Source of the DNA: JACCXG01 sp963785755
Lineage (GTDB): Bacteria > Acidobacteriota > Vicinamibacteria > Vicinamibacterales > 2-12-FULL-66-21
Length of the DNA: 64,000 bases
Direction of reading: 5' to 3'
Assembly (NCBI GenBank): GCA_963785755.1
Contig: CAWAXG010000058.1
Location: forward strand, 1-64,000
In this document: positions 61,743 to 64,000 of the stretch, in pieces
Layout: every line of letters begins with the position of its first letter
Position numbering within the stretch: position 1 is the stretch's first letter
Notes under the pieces: generated by a model
The model's database searches: none
Told to the model about the DNA's origin: nothing
Seen by the model: only the letters and a program-made list of their open reading frames with translations
Made by a program: the position numbers and the translations under genes

Positions 61743-62180
61743 ATGGCTCGCAGGAGCGCGGCAAAAAAGCCACGCACGGCACGCGGTACTCGAAAGACGC
61801 TCAGGGCGATCGGCGTCATCCGCTCGACACTCGTGAGTCGAGCGGAGGCGCCGAGACAGGGCCGCGAGGGGGCGCCCGATGCGTGGCTCGACATTCGTCC
61901 GTCACTGGCGGAAGGGCTCGACGGCATCTCCGTCGGCGACGAGATTCTCGTCGTGACGTGGCTGCACCAGGCGCGCCGCGAGGTGCTGAAGGTCCGTCCT
62001 CGCGATGACATGCGGCGTCCCCTGACCGGCGTCTTCGCCACACGATCGCCGGATCGTCCGAATCCCCTCGGCCTGCACCCGGTGACCGTGAAAGCCATCG
62101 CGGGAACGCGTCTGCGCATCGGGCCGATCGAAGCGATCGACGGCACTCCGGTCGTCGATCTCAAGCCACAATGGCGATGA
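61743..62180 (+). CDS. trmO: TrmO-like tRNA methyltransferase
   Basis: About 145 residues from ATG 61743 (GGGAGGA 5 nt upstream); a longer frame to 61605 lacks similarity. The VirR/TsaA fold motifs are IGVIRSTLVSRAEAPRQG, LAEGLDGISVGDEILVVTWL HQA, GVFATRSPDRPNPLGLHPVT and IEAIDGTPVVDLKPQWR. The enzyme N6-methylates t6A37 in tRNA using SAM; RSPDRPNPLG is the conserved SAM loop. The C-terminal extension of longer homologues is absent. It is divergent from the 58128 gene. Confidence 0.83.
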   Translation: MARRSAAKKPRTARGTRKTLRAIGVIRSTLVSRAEAPRQGREGAPDAWLDIRPSLAEGLDGISVGDEILVVTWLHQARREVLKVRPRDDMRRPLTGVFATRSPDRPNPLGLHPVTVKAIAGTRLRIGPIEAIDGTPVVDLKPQWR

Positions 62181-62187
62181 CGATGAT

Positions 62188-62730
62188 TTAACGTTTCGTC
62201 ATGGCCTTTTCGAGCTCCTCGAGCGCCCTGTTGATGTCGGCCCATCGGGACTGTTCGGCGGAAATCTGCTGTTCGAGGAACGACTGTTCCTCCTGAAGGC
62301 GTTGCAGCTCCGCGGTCGCCGCCCGCAGGCGCACTTTCATTTCTCCGATCTCGAATGTCGCGCCCTTGATGAATGCCTCTGAGTCCGTGCGCGAGTCGGC
62401 GGACTTCAGCTCGTTCTCCAGCTGCGCGATTTTATGTTGCAGCTCATCAACTGGCCGCTGCGCGCCGCTGACGCCGTCGCGTACGCTTTCGAGGCGGCGG
62501 AGCATCGTGTTGACCCGCTGTTCCTGCAGCTGCAGCCGCCCGAGCGCGAGCTGCACGCGTGGGCCGGCTGTTGCCATGTTCTCCATGGCCTGACGCAGTC
62601 CACGAACTTCGACCAGCAAGGCTCCGAGTACATCGCCTTCCGTCGTCCGCGATGTCTGGGCGGCCAAGGCCGCGCCGAGCGCGGTGACGACCCCTAAGCC
62701 GGCCAGGAGTCGAAACCTCAGCAGTCGCAT
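62188..62730 (-). CDS. Exported coiled-coil protein
   Basis: 180 residues. ATG 62730 has GGGGAGG 9 nt upstream. Signal peptide (RFRLLAGLGVVTALGAALAA) followed by almost uninterrupted helix with heptads: VEVRGLRQAMENMATAGPRV QLALGRLQLQEQRVNTMLRR LESV, VDELQHKIAQLENELKSADS, MKVRLRAATAELQRLQEEQS FLEQQISAEQ. It is predicted to be a periplasmic trimer or dimer. The family is not assigned. It ends 8 nt from the convergent trmO. Confidence 0.75.
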   Translation of the reverse strand: MRLLRFRLLAGLGVVTALGAALAAQTSRTTEGDVLGALLVEVRGLRQAMENMATAGPRVQLALGRLQLQEQRVNTMLRRLESVRDGVSGAQRPVDELQHKIAQLENELKSADSRTDSEAFIKGATFEIGEMKVRLRAATAELQRLQEEQSFLEQQISAEQSRWADINRALEELEKAMTKR

Positions 62731-62859
62731 GAAGACCTCCCCTATCGAAACAAAAACGCGAGCCAGACGGACCCTTGAACCGCTGAACCCGAACTCTCGA
62801 ACCGCTGAACCCGAACCCCTGAACCCCTTGAACCTTTGAACCTTTGAACCGACAAGAGT
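62731..62859. repeat. Degenerate GAACC-type repeat cluster
   Basis: At least eight GAACC/GAACCC units with T- or G-rich spacers (for example CTTGAACCTTTGAACC, CCGCTGAACCCGAAC) across about 80 bases. It is a simple-sequence spacer between the ADOP and coiled-coil genes. Confidence 0.6.
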
Positions 62860-64000
62860 TCACCAGTCCTGGCGCAGCACGCTGATCGGATCCACGCGCA
62901 TGGCACGTCGTGCCGGGGTGAGGCATGCCACGCACGCGACACCGGCCAGCAGCAGAGCCGTCGCCAAGAACGTCAGCGGATCGGTCGGCGTGACCTCGTA
63001 GAGGAGCGCTCGAAGGAACCGCGTCATGACGGCTGCACCTGCGGCGCCGAATGCAACACCCGCCAGGACTAGTCCACCGCCTTGCGCGAGCACCAGTTGC
63101 TTCAGCCGTCGCGGACTGGCGCCGAGCGCCAGCCGGATGCCGAACTCCCGCCGCCGCCGGGCGACGGTGTAAGAGATGACACCGTAGACGCCGGCCGACG
63201 CCAGGATCAGCGCCAGACCCGCAAAGAGTCCGATCAGCGCGAGCGACAGGTTCACGTCGCCGTGTGAGGCCATGATGACCTGATCCATCGTGCGCACGTC
63301 GAAGACCGGTTGACCTGGATTGACGTCGCGGATCGCGGCACGCACTGGCGCCGTCAGCACCGTCGCGTCGATGTCACCGCTCACGACCAGCGTCGCGGCG
63401 GAATAGGACGTGCGCGACAACGGCCGGTAGATCTCCGGCTCCGCGGCCAGGCGAAGCCTCTGCCGGACGTCGCCCACGACGCCGACGATCGTTCCCCGAT
63501 CGAGCGCGCGGCCGATCGGGTCCTCTCCCGGAAAGTACTCCCGCACGAGGGCCTCGTTGACGACGATGGCATCGCTGCGAGAAGTGAACAGGCTGCCGGC
63601 GCGCAGCGGAATACCCAGCGCCCGGAAGTAGCCTGGCGAGGCTTCCCGCAGCCGGACGAAGAAGCCGCGTGCATCTGGTGGCGCCGGCCGGCCGGGGATT
63701 GTGAACGTGCCCGTGTTGCCAGGACTCTGGACATGAAGCCGCGTCACGAAGCCCGCGGCGCGCACACCTGGAATCTGGCGCACGCGATCCTCGATCGCCT
63801 GGAGATAGCGGCCCTGTGCGCTCGAATCCACCTCCGGCTCCGCTGGCTGCCGCATTTGAATTGCGCTCATCTCCAGCCGCATCGTCAGCGCTCGATCAAG
63901 GACGAGTCCGGTCGGCGCACCCTCGAGACCGAGAAAGGCGCGGAAGAGCAGCCCGGCCCCTGCCAGAAGAATGAAAGCCAGGCTGATTTCGGAGATGACG
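62860..64000 (-). CDS. ADOP-type permease, C-terminal part (cut by window end)
   Basis: The frame is open from TAG 62860 to the window edge, at least 379 residues. It starts with the end of an FtsX domain (VISEISLAFILLAGAGLLFR AF), then the second MacB periplasmic domain (IPGVRAAGFVTRLHVQSPGN, YFPGEDPIGRALDRGTIVGV VGDVRQRL) and the terminal FtsX unit (RRREFGIRLALGASPRRLKQ LVLAQGGGLVLAG; PARRAMRVDPISVLRQDW). The fifth ADOP of the window. The N-terminal half lies outside. Confidence 0.9.
   Translation of the reverse strand, partial: VISEISLAFILLAGAGLLFRAFLGLEGAPTGLVLDRALTMRLEMSAIQMRQPAEPEVDSSAQGRYLQAIEDRVRQIPGVRAAGFVTRLHVQSPGNTGTFTIPGRPAPPDARGFFVRLREASPGYFRALGIPLRAGSLFTSRSDAIVVNEALVREYFPGEDPIGRALDRGTIVGVVGDVRQRLRLAAEPEIYRPLSRTSYSAATLVVSGDIDATVLTAPVRAAIRDVNPGQPVFDVRTMDQVIMASHGDVNLSLALIGLFAGLALILASAGVYGVISYTVARRRREFGIRLALGASPRRLKQLVLAQGGGLVLAGVAFGAAGAAVMTRFLRALLYEVTPTDPLTFLATALLLAGVACVACLTPARRAMRVDPISVLRQDW

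Noticed and set aside
1..64000. tRNA, rRNA, riboswitch or integrase genes
   Set aside because: I scanned for rRNA-like conserved blocks, tRNA cloverleaf ends, known riboswitch cores and tyrosine recombinase motifs and found none I could support by eye.

Overview
This 64 kb window is high-GC bacterial DNA, most likely from an acidobacterium (Vicinamibacteria-like). The evidence is five orphan MacB/FtsX permeases of the acidobacterial ADOP type, a Ser/Thr kinase-TPR protein translationally coupled to an ECF sigma factor, ASPIC/UnbV (CRTAC1) and FG-GAP proteins, and REP-like palindromes typical of that group. No rRNA, tRNA, CRISPR array, phage or integrase gene was seen.

Layout. 0-2.4 kb: ADOP permease. 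2.45-7.8 kb: a run of small unrelated genes separated by integron attC-like sites with no integrase in view (a CALIN-type cassette cluster). It holds a PPOX flavoprotein, a methyltransferase, a broken secreted protein, a DUF695 protein, a broken PH-like protein, a broken Ig-like lipoprotein, a reversed peptidase S51 remnant and an AAC(3)-I-like acetyltransferase. 7.8-11.6 kb: lipocalin-like protein, frameshifted amidohydrolase, SDR, alpha/beta hydrolase. 11.6-14.05 kb (minus strand): the most striking locus. A beta-helix protein gene overlaps a MerT-like membrane protein gene, followed by a MerP-like HMA lipoprotein gene and a DUF169 gene. The MerT-like ORF has two consecutive in-frame UGA codons exactly where MerT has its vicinal Cys-Cys pair. 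The MerP-like ORF has a UGA exactly at the first Cys of its GMTCxxC-type motif. Each is followed by a perfect stem-loop with its apical loop 17 nt after the UGA, as expected for bacterial SECIS elements. I read this as a candidate selenocysteine-dependent mercury/metal uptake pair.

14.2-21 kb: kinase-sigma pair, a lytic-transglycosylase-like protein and hypothetical proteins. 21.3-26.6 kb: a norC-norB-norQ-norD nitric oxide reductase cluster interrupted by several frameshifts, with a 45-residue membrane peptide at its head. 26.8-30.3 kb: cytochrome c/beta-barrel protein, radical SAM protein, TPR protein. 30.4-37 kb: one giant TamB-TamA (DUF490-POTRA-barrel) gene with one frameshift. 37.3-48.2 kb: metallo-beta-lactamase-fold protein, three ADOP permeases, a membrane protein and a sensor-only dCache protein.

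48.4-51.5 kb: MFS transporter whose C-terminus is encoded by a 23-nt tandem repeat, a DUF4287/DUF5655 protein, a heptad-repeat micro-protein and a palindrome-rich spacer. 51.5-54.4 kb: a tightly overlapping four-gene operon (His-rich membrane protein, FixH/YtkA-like lipoprotein, CcoG/NosR-like polyferredoxin, membrane-anchored periplasmic protein). 54.8-64 kb: tyrosine-phosphatase-like protein, RnfD-like protein, CRTAC1 and TPR/FG-GAP proteins, TrmO-like methyltransferase, a secreted coiled-coil protein and a truncated ADOP permease.

Single-base frameshifts are common but uneven: many in the cassette region and nor cluster, none in about 11.5 kb of ADOP genes. They may be real decay, assembly indels or both. 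Indels cannot explain the UGA pattern of the mer-like genes.
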